From Nocardioides caldifontis (GTDB lineage Bacteria; Actinomycetota; Actinomycetes; Propionibacteriales; Nocardioidaceae), in contig NZ_ML701735.1 in the NCBI RefSeq assembly GCF_008087345.1, positions 369,000-432,999 on the forward strand: a stretch of 64,000 nucleotides of DNA. The letters are read 5' to 3'. Position numbers and translations under genes: made by a program. This document shows positions 39,848-48,306 of this stretch, one piece after another (within the stretch, counting starts at the first letter, position 1; each line of letters begins with the position of its first letter). Below the pieces are notes generated by a model, which searched no databases, was not told the DNA's origin, and saw only the letters and a list, made by a program, of their open reading frames with translations.

Positions 39848-41416
39848 TCACTCCCACTCGATGGTGCCGGGCGGCTTCGAGGTCACGTCGAGGGTGACCC
39901 GGTTGATCTCGCGGACCTCGTTGGTGATCCGGGTCGAGATCGCCTCGACGACGTCGTACGGCAGCCGGGCCCAGTCGGCGGTCATGGCGTCCTCGGAGGT
40001 CACCGGGCGCAGCACGACAGGGTGGCCGTACGTGCGGCCGTCGCCTTGCACGCCTACGGAGCGGACGTCGCCGAGCAGCACCACGGGGAACTGCCAGATG
40101 TCGCGGTCGAGGCCGGCCCTCGTCAGCTCCTCGCGGGCGATGGCGTCGGCCTCGCGCAGGATGTCGAGCCGCTCCTGGGTGACCTCGCCGATGATCCGGA
40201 TCCCGAGCCCAGGCCCCGGGAACGGGTGGCGCCAGACCATCTCGGCGGGCAGCCCGAGCTGCTCCCCCACCAGCCGGACCTCGTCCTTGAACAGCGTGCG
40301 CAGCGGCTCGACGAGCTCGAACTCGAGGTCCTCGGGGAGCCCGCCGACGTTGTGGTGGGACTTGATGTTCGCGGTGCCGGCACCGCCGCCGGACTCGACC
40401 ACGTCGGGGTAGAGCGTCCCCTGCACGAGGAACTGCACCTTCTCGCCCTGGGCCGCCGCCTCGCCGACGATCTCGGCCTCGGCCTGCTCGAAGACCCGGA
40501 TGAACTCGCGGCCGATGATCTTCCGCTTCTCCTCGGGGTCGGTGACCCCGGCGAGCGCGCCGAGAAACCGCTCCTGCGCGTTCACGACGTGCAGGTCCAC
40601 GCCGGTGGCGGCGACGAAGTCGCGCTCGACCTGCTCGGCCTCGCCCTTGCGCAGCAGCCCGTGGTCGACGAAGACACAGGTGAGCCGGTCGCCGATGGCG
40701 CGCTGCACGAGGGCGGCGGCCACCGCCGAGTCCACCCCGCCCGACAGCCCGCAGATCGCCCGCCGGTCGCCGACCTGGCGCTGGATCTTCTCGACCTGCT
40801 CGTCGACGATGTTGACCATCGTCCACGTCGGCCGGCAGCCGGCGATGGTGTGCAGGAAGTGCTCGAGGACCGCCTGGCCGTGCTCGGTGTGCAGCACCTC
40901 CGGGTGCCACTGCACGCCGGCGAGCCCGCGGTCGACGTCCTCGAACGCCGCGACCGGCGACCCGGTCGTCGACGCGAGCACGGTGAACCCGGGCGGCGCC
41001 GCCACCACGGAGTCGCCGTGGCTCATCCAGACCCGGTGCTCCCCGGGCACGGCCGCGAGCAGGGCTCCGGGCTCCTCGACGGTCACCGGCGTCCGCCCGT
41101 ACTCCGAGGAGCCGGTGCGCCGCACCTCGCCGCCGAGAGCCTGGGCCATCGCCTGGAAGCCGTAGCACATGCCGAACACCGAGACACCCGACTCGAAGAT
41201 CTCCGGCCCGAGCTGCGGGGCGCCCGGCTCGTAGACCGACGACGGGCCGCCGGACAGGATGATCGCCTTCGGTCGGCGGGCGAGCAGCTCCTCGAGCGGG
41301 GTGGTGTGCGGGACGATCTCGGAGTAGACCCGCGCCTCGCGGACACGTCGGGCGATCAGCTGCGCGTACTGCGCCCCGAAGTCGACGACGAGGACCAGGT
41401 CGTGATCGGTGGTCAA
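39848..41416 (-). CDS. guaA: GMP synthase (glutamine-hydrolysing)
   Basis: A 522-residue bifunctional enzyme that aminates XMP to GMP. The N-terminal class I glutamine amidotransferase domain has the nucleophile Cys in [10 protein letters not shown] and His/Glu in GVQWHPEV. The ATP-pyrophosphatase domain follows with the P-loop [10 protein letters not shown] and the dimerisation domain ends at PPGTIEWE. The start appears to be TTG 41416 ([16 protein letters not shown]), since no in-frame ATG/GTG lies nearby; AAGG precedes it. It marks the left edge of the conserved purine/groEL backbone and is convergent with SulP, 34 bp away. Confidence 0.97.
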   Translation of the reverse strand: MTTDHDLVLVVDFGAQYAQLIARRVREARVYSEIVPHTTPLEELLARRPKAIILSGGPSSVYEPGAPQLGPEIFESGVSVFGMCYGFQAMAQALGGEVRRTGSSEYGRTPVTVEEPGALLAAVPGEHRVWMSHGDSVVAAPPGFTVLASTTGSPVAAFEDVDRGLAGVQWHPEVLHTEHGQAVLEHFLHTIAGCRPTWTMVNIVDEQVEKIQRQVGDRRAICGLSGGVDSAVAAALVQRAIGDRLTCVFVDHGLLRKGEAEQVERDFVAATGVDLHVVNAQERFLGALAGVTDPEEKRKIIGREFIRVFEQAEAEIVGEAAAQGEKVQFLVQGTLYPDVVESGGGAGTANIKSHHNVGGLPEDLEFELVEPLRTLFKDEVRLVGEQLGLPAEMVWRHPFPGPGLGIRIIGEVTQERLDILREADAIAREELTRAGLDRDIWQFPVVLLGDVRSVGVQGDGRTYGHPVVLRPVTSEDAMTADWARLPYDVVEAISTRITNEVREINRVTLDVTSKPPGTIEWE

Positions 41417-41639
41417 GATCGGGCCTTTCGGGCGTGGCGCACGGCGTGCGCCTGCGGTGGGAGCCCCCGCTCCAGGACCCCGCGAGTCTATCGGTGCGGC
41501 CTGGTGGCGAGCCGATACAGAAATGTCTCGAGACGGCGTAACCCGCGTCCGCAGGGCTCGTTGAAGCGTGCGGAGGCCCGGGATCAAACTCCCTCCCAGG
41601 CCGGGTCTCCGAAGTCCAAGCAGCTGCATGGACTGTCCG

Positions 41640-41671
41640 GGGCCCGACCTCCCTCCCTCCCGGTCGGGCCC
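41640..41671. other. hairpin with G-quadruplex-like loop
   Basis: A perfect 10-bp stem GGGCCCGACC / GGTCGGGCCC encloses a 12-nt pyrimidine loop. On the minus strand the loop reads GGGAGGGAGGGA and, with the GGG of the stem, gives four G-runs. It lies about 220 bp upstream of guaA on guaA's template side. Confidence 0.7.
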
Positions 41672-41718
41672 TGGGTCGTTTTCGGGCCGGATCGGCGTCG
41701 CCTGCCCTGGATCGGGCG

Positions 41719-41803
41719 CGAGCCGTCGCATCTTCCCGTCGTACGGCGGTCGAGCCGTCGCAACTTCCCGTCGTACGCCGGTCGAGTCGTCGCAACTTCA
41801 CCG
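41719..41803. repeat. tandem 32-bp repeats, 2.6 copies
   Basis: Unit 1 (41719-41750) and unit 2 (41751-41782) differ at only two positions; a partial third (41783-41803) follows. Each starts with CGAG(C/T)CGTCGCA(T/A)CTTC. Confidence 0.9.
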
Positions 41804-41804
41804 A

Positions 41805-41854
41805 TCATGTCCGTCCGCACGTCGTACGGTCGATCCGGCTGCGGACGGACATGA
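41805..41854. repeat. 15-bp perfect inverted repeat
   Basis: TCATGTCCGTCCGCA and its reverse complement TGCGGACGGACATGA enclose a 20-nt spacer. Palindromic site or cruciform; function unknown. Confidence 0.9.
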
Positions 41855-41859
41855 ACGGC

Positions 41860-41882
41860 GCCGCGTCGGCAGCCGCACGCGG
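41860..41882. repeat. 23-bp direct repeat, copy 1
   Basis: GC-rich element containing CGGCAGCCGCACGCGG, repeated with one mismatch at 41971-41993. Confidence 0.85.
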
Positions 41883-41898
41883 AAGATGCGACGACTGG
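41881..41898 (-). repeat. inverted copy of the CGTCGCATCTTC repeat
   Basis: GGAAGATGCGACGACTGG; on the minus strand it matches the core of the tandem 32-mers and of the 63.9-kb copy. Confidence 0.85.
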
Positions 41899-41912
41899 GC
41901 GGGTTTCATCGA

Positions 41913-41933
41913 TGAAGATGCGACGACTCGGCG
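41913..41933 (-). repeat. dispersed 21-bp repeat, copy A
   Basis: On the minus strand it contains CGAGTCGTCGCATCTTC; all 21 bases are identical to 63909-63929 on the plus strand, 22 kb away. Confidence 0.9.
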
Positions 41934-41970
41934 CAACAGCCCGGCAGGAAGCGCCGACTCGCGGGGCTCA

Positions 41971-41993
41971 GCCGCGCCGGCAGCCGCACGCGG
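41971..41993. repeat. 23-bp direct repeat, copy 2
   Basis: One-mismatch copy of 41860-41882; it ends directly at the GMC oxidoreductase stop codon. Confidence 0.85.
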
Positions 41994-43709
41994 CTAGGAG
42001 ACGGAGACGATCGGGAGGCGGAGCGCGGCCGGGGCCGTCGCGGGGACGGCAGGGTCCCGGGGAGCGACGGGGTCGATCCGCTCGTACTGCGAGCCCAGCG
42101 GCGGGCGCGGGTCGGCCTCGCCCTTGTTGGGCCAGAACGCCATCGCCCGCTCGGCCTGCGCGGTGATCGTCAGCGACGGGTTCACCCCGAGGTTCGCCGA
42201 GATCGCGGAGCCGTCGGCGATGTGCAGCCCGGGGTGGCCGAAGACCCGCTGGTAGGCGTCGACGACGCCGTCCTCGGGCGTGCGGCCGATGGTCGCGCCA
42301 CCGATGAAGTGCGCGGTCATCGGCATGTTGAACGGGTCGCCGATCGAGCCGCCCGGCACGCCGCCCATGATCTCGGCCATCCGCCGCACGACCTGGTTGG
42401 CGATCGGGATCCACGTGGGGTTGGGCTCCCCGTGGCCCTGCCGGGAGGTGAGCCGCCACTTGCGAGTGCCCGGGATCCGCTTGGCGTACGTCGTGATGGA
42501 GTTGTCGAGCGTCTGCATCACCAGGGCGATGACCGTCCGCTCCGACCAGTGCTTGACGTCGTAGAGGTCGAAGACGTTGCGCTTCTGCAGCCACAGCTCC
42601 TTGAGCCAGGTGCGCCAGCGAGGGGCGGGCCCGTCGCCGTCGGTGAGGACCGTCTGCATCAGCGCCATCGCGTTGCTGCCCGCGCCGTACCGCACCGGCT
42701 CGACGTGGGTGTCGGGGTCGGGGTGGAAGCTCGAGGTGATCGCGATGCCGCGGCTGTAGTCGATCTTGGTGTCCGGCGCGATCGCGCCGAGGATCGACTC
42801 GGAGTTGGTCCGGGAGAGGAAGCCGAGCCGGTCGGAGAGCCCCGGCAGGTGCCCCTCGGCCTTCATCTTGTGCAGCAGCTTCTGGGTGCCGATCGCGGCG
42901 GCGGCGAAGACGACCTGCTCGGCGGTGAGGGTGCGCGTCACCTTCTTCGTCGTCCGCTTGGCCTTGGTGAACTTCAACGTGACCTCGTAGCCGCCGCCGT
43001 CCAGCGGCTTGACCCGGGTGACCGTCGAGAGCGGCAGCACCTTCGCGCCCTTGGCCTCGGCGAGGTAGAGGTAGTTCTTCACCAGGGTGTTCTTGGCGTT
43101 GTACTTGCACCCGGTCATGCAGTCGCCGCACTCGATGCAGACGTGGCGGTCAGGGCCTGCGCCGCCGAAGAACGGGTCCGGAACCTTCTCACCGGGCTGC
43201 GTCTCGGGGCCGCCGAAGAAGACGCCGACCGGGGTCGGGTGGAAGGTGTCCTCCACGCCGAGCTCCTTGGCGACCTGCTCCATCACGTCGTCCGACGGGG
43301 TGCGGAGCGGGTTCTCGACGACGCCGAGCATCCGCTTCGCCTGGTCGTAGTACGGCGCCAGCTCGCGCTTCCAGTCGGTGATGTCCCGCCACTGGGGGTC
43401 GTTGTAGAACTGCTCGAGCGGCTCGTAGAGGGTGTTCGCGTAGACCAGCGACCCGCCGCCGACACCGGCGCCGGCCATGATCAGCGAGTCGCGCACCGCC
43501 TCGATCCGCTGGATGCCGTAGCAGCCGATCTCGGGGCGGAAGAGGTACTTCTTCAGCTCGAACGACGTCTTCGCGAAGTCCTCGTCGCGGAACCGGGCGC
43601 CGGCCTCGAGGACGCCGACGCGGTACCCCTTCTCGGTCAGCCGCAGCGCGGTGACCGACCCCCCGAAGCCGGAGCCGATGACGAGGACGTCGAAGTCGAA
43701 GTCGAACAT
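41994..43709 (-). CDS. GMC-family FAD oxidoreductase (ChoD-like)
   Basis: A 571-residue flavoenzyme: N-terminal FAD motif VLVIGSGFGGSV (8-19), GAGVGGGSLVYAN, a Cys-rich segment CIECGDCMTGCKYNAKN near residue 190, and the C-terminal HFIGGATIG...ADGSAISANLGVNPSLTI of the GMC family. It resembles the mycobacterial ChoD group, annotated as cholesterol oxidase though its true substrate is uncertain; the neighbours guaA and guaB3 match the mycobacterial order. ATG 43709. No signal peptide is visible. The dehydrogenase encoded 12 bp upstream is probably co-transcribed. Confidence 0.85.
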   Translation of the reverse strand: MFDFDFDVLVIGSGFGGSVTALRLTEKGYRVGVLEAGARFRDEDFAKTSFELKKYLFRPEIGCYGIQRIEAVRDSLIMAGAGVGGGSLVYANTLYEPLEQFYNDPQWRDITDWKRELAPYYDQAKRMLGVVENPLRTPSDDVMEQVAKELGVEDTFHPTPVGVFFGGPETQPGEKVPDPFFGGAGPDRHVCIECGDCMTGCKYNAKNTLVKNYLYLAEAKGAKVLPLSTVTRVKPLDGGGYEVTLKFTKAKRTTKKVTRTLTAEQVVFAAAAIGTQKLLHKMKAEGHLPGLSDRLGFLSRTNSESILGAIAPDTKIDYSRGIAITSSFHPDPDTHVEPVRYGAGSNAMALMQTVLTDGDGPAPRWRTWLKELWLQKRNVFDLYDVKHWSERTVIALVMQTLDNSITTYAKRIPGTRKWRLTSRQGHGEPNPTWIPIANQVVRRMAEIMGGVPGGSIGDPFNMPMTAHFIGGATIGRTPEDGVVDAYQRVFGHPGLHIADGSAISANLGVNPSLTITAQAERAMAFWPNKGEADPRPPLGSQYERIDPVAPRDPAVPATAPAALRLPIVSVS

Positions 43710-43721
43710 GGGTGGCGGTGC

Positions 43722-45332
43722 CTACTTCCTGCCGAGCTTGGTCATCAGGGCGACGCTGCGCGTCATGAACCGGGCGTACTGCTCGTCGCTCATCCCGAAC
43801 ATCGGGGCGAACCGCAGCACCCGCTGGACGGCGACCGACTGCGACTCGGTGTAGCGGAGGATGCCCTCGGCGCCCTGGCGGCGCCCCATGCCGGAGTCCC
43901 GCATCCCGCCCATCGGGGACTCGATGCTGGCGAAGGTCGCGCCGAACGCCTCGTTGACGTTCACCGTGCCGCACTTGATGCGCCGGGCGATCTCCCGGGC
44001 GCGCCGGGTGTCACGGCTGTAGACGGCGGCGTTGAGACCGTACTGCCCCTCGTTGGCCCGCGCGACCGCGTCGGACTCGTCGTGGAACCGGTAGACCGAG
44101 ATCACCGGGCCGAAGCTCTCGTCACCGAAGCAGCGCATGTCGGGGGTGGTGCCCTCGAGGACCGTCGGCTCGTAGAAGTAGGGGCTGATGTCCGGCCGCG
44201 CCCGTCCGCCGGTCAGCACCCGGGCCCCCTTCGCGCGTGCGTCCTCGACGTGCCCGACGACCGTGTCGAGCTGGTCCTGCGAGATGAGCGCACCCATGTC
44301 GTGGCCCCACTCGAGCCCGACGCCGAGCCGCATCGCCTTCACCCGCTCGACGAACTTCGCCATGAACCGGTCGTAGACCTGGTCGGCGACGTACATCCGC
44401 TCCATCGACACGCAGAGCTGGCCGGCGTTCGAGAACGCCGCCCGCACCGCTCCCTCGGCGGCCCGGTCGAGGTCGGCGTCACGCAGGACGAGGATCGGGT
44501 TCTTGCCGCCGAGCTCGAGCGAGCAGCCGATCAGCCGCTCCGCGCACTGCTGGGCGATGACCTTGCCGGTCGCGGTGGAGCCGGTGAAGCAGACGTAGTC
44601 GGCGCGCTCGATGATCTCCGTGCCGATGGTCCGGCCCGGCCCCGCGACCATCTGCCACAGGTCCTCCGGGAACCCGGCCTCGTGGAGCAGCTCGAGGCCC
44701 AGCAGCGCGCTGAGCATCGTCTGGGCGTCGGGCTTCGCGACGACGGCGTTGCCGGCCATGATCGCCGGAAGCCCGTCGCAGAGCGCCATCGTGAAGGGGT
44801 AGTTCCAGGGCGAGATGATCCCGACGACGCCCTTGGGGACGCGGTTGACCTCGACCCGCGTGAGGCCGGGGACGACACCGGCGACCCGCTTGGTCGACAG
44901 GTGCTCCTCGGCGGTCCGGGCGTAGTAGCGGGCGGTCAGCGCGATGTGCAGCGGCTCGTCGAAGGCGTGCTTGCGCGCCTTGCCGGACTCCCAGCAGATC
45001 ATGTCCATGATCTCGTCCTGGCGCCGCAGGACGATGTCGTGGAGCCGGAGGAACATCGCGGACCGCTCCTCGAGCGAGGTCCGCGCCCACCGGGCCTGCG
45101 CCTTGCGCGCCCGCCGGAACGCCTCCTCCACGTCGGCCGCCGTCGACTGCGGGACGTGGCCGAGCGGCTGGCCGTTGACCGGCGAGATCGACGGCTTCGT
45201 CTCCCCGCTCGAGGCGGTCAGCAGCCCGGTCAGCCGGCGGACGTGCGCCTGGTCGAGGGCGTAGGAGGCGGCGGGGTCGTGGTCGGGGTCGAGGAGCTCG
45301 GGCGCGGCGGAGCCGGCGTCGGAGGAACCCAT
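43722..45332 (-). CDS. succinate-semialdehyde dehydrogenase (NADP+)-like
   Basis: A 536-residue aldehyde dehydrogenase with PWNYP, the general-base Glu in ELGGKNP and the catalytic Cys in NAGQLCVSMER. The approximately 40-residue N-terminal extension and the C-terminal tail (RFAPMFGMSDEQYARFMTR) are typical of actinobacterial GabD2-type enzymes. It oxidises succinate semialdehyde or a related aldehyde. ATG 45332 has no Shine-Dalgarno box and lies at a palindrome, so a leaderless message is possible. It probably forms an operon with the GMC oxidoreductase gene. It is distinct from the aldehyde dehydrogenase at the left edge. Confidence 0.9.
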   Translation of the reverse strand: MGSSDAGSAAPELLDPDHDPAASYALDQAHVRRLTGLLTASSGETKPSISPVNGQPLGHVPQSTAADVEEAFRRARKAQARWARTSLEERSAMFLRLHDIVLRRQDEIMDMICWESGKARKHAFDEPLHIALTARYYARTAEEHLSTKRVAGVVPGLTRVEVNRVPKGVVGIISPWNYPFTMALCDGLPAIMAGNAVVAKPDAQTMLSALLGLELLHEAGFPEDLWQMVAGPGRTIGTEIIERADYVCFTGSTATGKVIAQQCAERLIGCSLELGGKNPILVLRDADLDRAAEGAVRAAFSNAGQLCVSMERMYVADQVYDRFMAKFVERVKAMRLGVGLEWGHDMGALISQDQLDTVVGHVEDARAKGARVLTGGRARPDISPYFYEPTVLEGTTPDMRCFGDESFGPVISVYRFHDESDAVARANEGQYGLNAAVYSRDTRRAREIARRIKCGTVNVNEAFGATFASIESPMGGMRDSGMGRRQGAEGILRYTESQSVAVQRVLRFAPMFGMSDEQYARFMTRSVALMTKLGRK

Positions 45333-45345
45333 ATACCGATGGTAT
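45333..45345. promoter_or_regulatory. ATACC-GAT-GGTAT palindrome at a start codon
   Basis: A perfect 5-bp inverted repeat with a 3-nt spacer directly abutting the succinate-semialdehyde dehydrogenase start codon. A bound repressor would block transcription or translation start; regulator unknown. Confidence 0.55.
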
Positions 45346-45364
45346 GTGAACGGCCGGTAACAAA

Positions 45365-47077
45365 CTACCCCCCGACGATGTCCCCCGACCTGACCCTCGC
45401 TTCGTCGGCCTCCTGGTCGGTCCACTCCTGCTGGCTGCGGCGCTCGGCCTCGACGCGGCGCAGGTAGTGGTCGACCTCCCGGTCGACGGCGGCGCGGTCC
45501 CACCCGAGCGGTCCGGCCATCAGCTCCGCTGCCGGGCGGGCGGCGGCGACGCCGCGGTCGAAGGTCTCGATCGAGATGCGGGTACGCCGGGTCAGCACGT
45601 CGTCGAGGTGGCGGGCTCCTTCGTGCGTGACCGCGTGGACCACCTCGGCCTTGAGGTAGTCCTCGGCGCCGGGCAGCGGCTCCCGCAGCTCGGGCTCGGA
45701 GAGCACCAGCTCGACGAGCTCGTCCACGAGGTCGCCCTGCCGCCCCAGCAGGTGCTCGACCCGCGCGCGGTGCAGCCCGGAGCGCCGGGCGATCGCCGCG
45801 ACCTGGTTGCGCCGGGTCGCGTAGCCCTCGGCGCCGAGCAGCGGCACGCGGTCGGTGATGCTCGTCGGCACCCGGTCCCCCAGCGAGTGCGCGGCGGCGT
45901 CGACGGCGTCGCGGGCCATCACGCGGTAGGTCGTGTACTTGCCGCCCGCGACGAGCACCAGCCCGGGGACCGGCGTCGCCACCATGTGCTCGCGCGAGAT
46001 GCGACTGGTCGGCTCGGACTCGCCCGAGAGCAGGGGCCGGAGCCCGGCGTACACGCCCTCGACGTCGTCGTGCTCGAGCGGCTCGCGCAGGACCCGGTTG
46101 ACCTGGTCGAGGAGGTACTCGATGTCGGCCCGCGAGGCCGCTGGATGCGCCTTGTCGAGCTCCCAGGCGGTGTCGGTCGTGCCGATGATCCAGTGGCGCC
46201 CCCACGGGATGACGAAGAGCACCGAGGTGGCCGTGCGCAGGATGACGCCGGACTGCGAGCGGATCCGGTCGCGGGGCACGACGAGGTGGATCCCTTTGCT
46301 GGCCTGGACGTTGAGCGCGCCGCGGCCGCCGACCATCCGCTGGATCTCGTCGGTCCACACCCCGGCGGCGTTGACGACGACGCGGGCGCGGACGGTGAGC
46401 TCCTCGCCCGACTCCAGGTCCTTCGCCGTCACCCCGGTGACGCGCTCGCCCTCGCGGACGAATCCCGTGACCCGGGTCCGGGTGGCGACGTGCGCGCCGT
46501 GGCTCGCGGCGGTGCGGGCCAGCACCATCGTGTGCCGGGCGTCGTCGACCTGGCAGTCGTGGTACTGCACCGCGCCGACCAGGGCGTCCGGGCGCAGGTC
46601 CGGCGCGATCCGCAGCGCCTGCCGGCGGGTCAGGTGGCGGTGGCGCGGCACCCCGGCCCGCTCCCGCCCGGCCGCCGCGAGCCCGTCGTAGAGCGCGAGC
46701 CCGGCGCCGACGTACGGCCGCTCCCAGTGGCGGGTCAGCGGGTAGAGGAACGGCACCGGCCGGACCAGGTGCGGCGCCAGCCGCGTGAGCAGCAGCCCGC
46801 GCTCGCGCAGCGCCTCCCGGACCAGCCCGAAGTCGTACATCTCGAGGTAGCGCAGCCCGCCGTGGATCAGCTTGCTCGACCGCGAGCTGGTCCCCGACGC
46901 GAGGTCGCGCTGCTCGATCAGCCCGCAGGACAGCCCGCGGGTGACCGCGTCGAGCAGCGTGCCGCAGCCGGTGACGCCACCGCCGACCACGAGCACGTCG
47001 AGCTCGTCGGCCGCCATCGCGGCCAGGGCGGCGGAACGTGACGACGGGCTGAGGGCCGACGGGCGCATGCCCCCCAT
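45365..47077 (-). CDS. glpD: aerobic glycerol-3-phosphate dehydrogenase
   Basis: A 570-residue FAD enzyme that oxidises glycerol-3-phosphate to dihydroxyacetone phosphate at the membrane. The FAD motif VLVVGGGVTGCG (29-40), SSRSSKLIHGGLRYLE, GKYTTYRVMARDAVDAA and a C-terminal DAO-C domain are present. Start choice is open: ATG 47077 and ATG 47068 both lie close to weak ribosome-binding sites. It lies 10 bp downstream of guaB3, in the same direction. Standard length for the family. Confidence 0.95.
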   Translation of the reverse strand: MGGMRPSALSPSSRSAALAAMAADELDVLVVGGGVTGCGTLLDAVTRGLSCGLIEQRDLASGTSSRSSKLIHGGLRYLEMYDFGLVREALRERGLLLTRLAPHLVRPVPFLYPLTRHWERPYVGAGLALYDGLAAAGRERAGVPRHRHLTRRQALRIAPDLRPDALVGAVQYHDCQVDDARHTMVLARTAASHGAHVATRTRVTGFVREGERVTGVTAKDLESGEELTVRARVVVNAAGVWTDEIQRMVGGRGALNVQASKGIHLVVPRDRIRSQSGVILRTATSVLFVIPWGRHWIIGTTDTAWELDKAHPAASRADIEYLLDQVNRVLREPLEHDDVEGVYAGLRPLLSGESEPTSRISREHMVATPVPGLVLVAGGKYTTYRVMARDAVDAAAHSLGDRVPTSITDRVPLLGAEGYATRRNQVAAIARRSGLHRARVEHLLGRQGDLVDELVELVLSEPELREPLPGAEDYLKAEVVHAVTHEGARHLDDVLTRRTRISIETFDRGVAAARPAAELMAGPLGWDRAAVDREVDHYLRRVEAERRSQQEWTDQEADEARVRSGDIVGG

Positions 47078-47087
47078 CCTGGCTGGT

Positions 47088-48224
47088 TCAGTCCGAGGTG
47101 ACGACGACCTCGACCCGCTGGAACTCCTTGAGCTCGGTGTAACCGGTCATCGCCATCGCCCGGCGCAGCGCGCCGACGAGGTTCAGGGTGCCGTCGGCGG
47201 TCGACGAGGGGCCGAACAGGATCTCCTCGAGGCTGCCGGCGGTGCCGATCCGGATCCGCTCGCCGCGGGGCAGCTTGTGGTGCCAGGCCTCGGAGCCCCA
47301 GTGGAACCCGCGGCCCGGCGCCTCGCTGGCCCGGGCCAGCGGCGAGCCGATCATCACCGCGTCGGCACCGCACGCGATCGCCTTCGAGAGGTCGCCCGAA
47401 CGACCGATCGAGCCGTCCGCGATCACGTGCACGTAGCGGCCGCCGGACTCGTCGAGGTAGTCGCGACGGGCCGCGGCCACGTCGGCGACCGCGCTGGCCA
47501 TCGGCACGGCGAGCCCGAGGACCGTGCGGGTGGTGTGCGCAGCTCCCCCGCCGAACCCGACGAGGACGCCGGCGGCGCCGGTGCGCATCAGGTGGAGCGC
47601 CGCCTGGTAGGTCGCGCACCCTCCGACGATCACGGGCACGTCGAGCTCGTAGATGAACTCCTTGAGGTTCAGCGGCTCCGCCTGGCCCGAGACGTGCTCG
47701 GCGCTCACGGTCGTCCCGCGGATGACGAACATGTCGACGCCGGCGTCGACGACCGTCTTGGCGTAGTCCTTGGTGCGCTGCGGTGAGAGGCTGCCGGCGA
47801 CGGTGACCCCGGAGGCACGCATCTCGCGGAGCCGCTCGGTGATCAGCTCGGGCTTCACCGGCTCGGTGTAGATCTCCTGCATCCGCCGGATCGCGGACCG
47901 GTCGTCGAGCGACGCGACCTCCGCCAGCAGGTCGGTGGGGTCCTCGTAGCGGGTCCACAGCCCCTCGAGGTCGAGCACGCCGAGCCCACCGTGGCGGCCG
48001 AGCTCGACCGCGGTGGCCGGCGACATGACCGAGTCCATCGGGGCAGCGAGCACCGGGATGTCGAACCGGTAGGCGTCGATCTGCCAGGCGGTCGAGACCT
48101 CCTCGGGGTCCCGGGTCCGCCGGGACGGGACGATCGCGATGTCGTCGAACGACCACGCCCGACGACCCCGCTTGGCACGGCCGATCTCGATCTCCTGCAC
48201 GGGGCGCAACCCTACCCGCGCCAT
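47088..48224 (-). CDS. guaB3: GuaB3, IMP dehydrogenase-related protein without CBS domains
   Basis: A 378-residue TIM-barrel protein of the IMPDH/GMPR family. It opens like mycobacterial GuaB3 (EIGRAKRGRRAWSFDDIAIVPSRRT) and lacks CBS domains. The flap region reads GGGAAHTTR where IMPDH has GPGSICTTR, so the catalytic Cys is His here; Mycobacterium GuaB3 also lacks it. True IMP dehydrogenase activity is therefore unlikely. ATG 48224 is given; GTG 48201 in frame is an alternative closer to the mycobacterial start. Related cyanobacterial GuaB3 has been reported to act as a GMP reductase, but that enzyme keeps its Cys. Confidence 0.9.
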   Translation of the reverse strand: MARVGLRPVQEIEIGRAKRGRRAWSFDDIAIVPSRRTRDPEEVSTAWQIDAYRFDIPVLAAPMDSVMSPATAVELGRHGGLGVLDLEGLWTRYEDPTDLLAEVASLDDRSAIRRMQEIYTEPVKPELITERLREMRASGVTVAGSLSPQRTKDYAKTVVDAGVDMFVIRGTTVSAEHVSGQAEPLNLKEFIYELDVPVIVGGCATYQAALHLMRTGAAGVLVGFGGGAAHTTRTVLGLAVPMASAVADVAAARRDYLDESGGRYVHVIADGSIGRSGDLSKAIACGADAVMIGSPLARASEAPGRGFHWGSEAWHHKLPRGERIRIGTAGSLEEILFGPSSTADGTLNLVGALRRAMAMTGYTELKEFQRVEVVVTSD

Positions 48225-48306
48225 CCCAGGCGCGGCACGGGCGCGGGCGGCTGCGCCCAGTCACTACCCTGGGACCGACGACACCGGTCCACCAGGAAGG
48301 CCCCCC

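Larger units (their letters stand above)
41417..41993. other. 577-bp repeat-rich intergenic region
   Basis: No convincing gene lies between guaA and the GMC oxidoreductase. The stretch holds the guaA promoter region, a hairpin with a G-rich loop (41640-41671), tandem 32-mers (41719-41803), a long inverted repeat (41805-41854), two 23-bp near-identical copies (41860-41882 and 41971-41993) and two inverted copies of a short repeat. Open frames through it are short and lack coding signs. Confidence 0.8.

Noticed and set aside
41640..41671. Hairpin as an intrinsic terminator
   Set aside because: No gene ends just before it on either strand and no clear U-tract follows; the convergent gene ends lie at 39.8 kb.
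41719..41803. Tandem 32-mers as a CRISPR array
   Set aside because: The repeats are directly adjacent with no unique spacers and no cas genes lie nearby.
42222..45467. Very long plus-strand open frame (about 1080 codons)
   Set aside because: It is antisense to the GMC oxidoreductase and succinate-semialdehyde dehydrogenase genes, has low-complexity Arg/Asp/Val-rich content and no domain; an effect of high GC.
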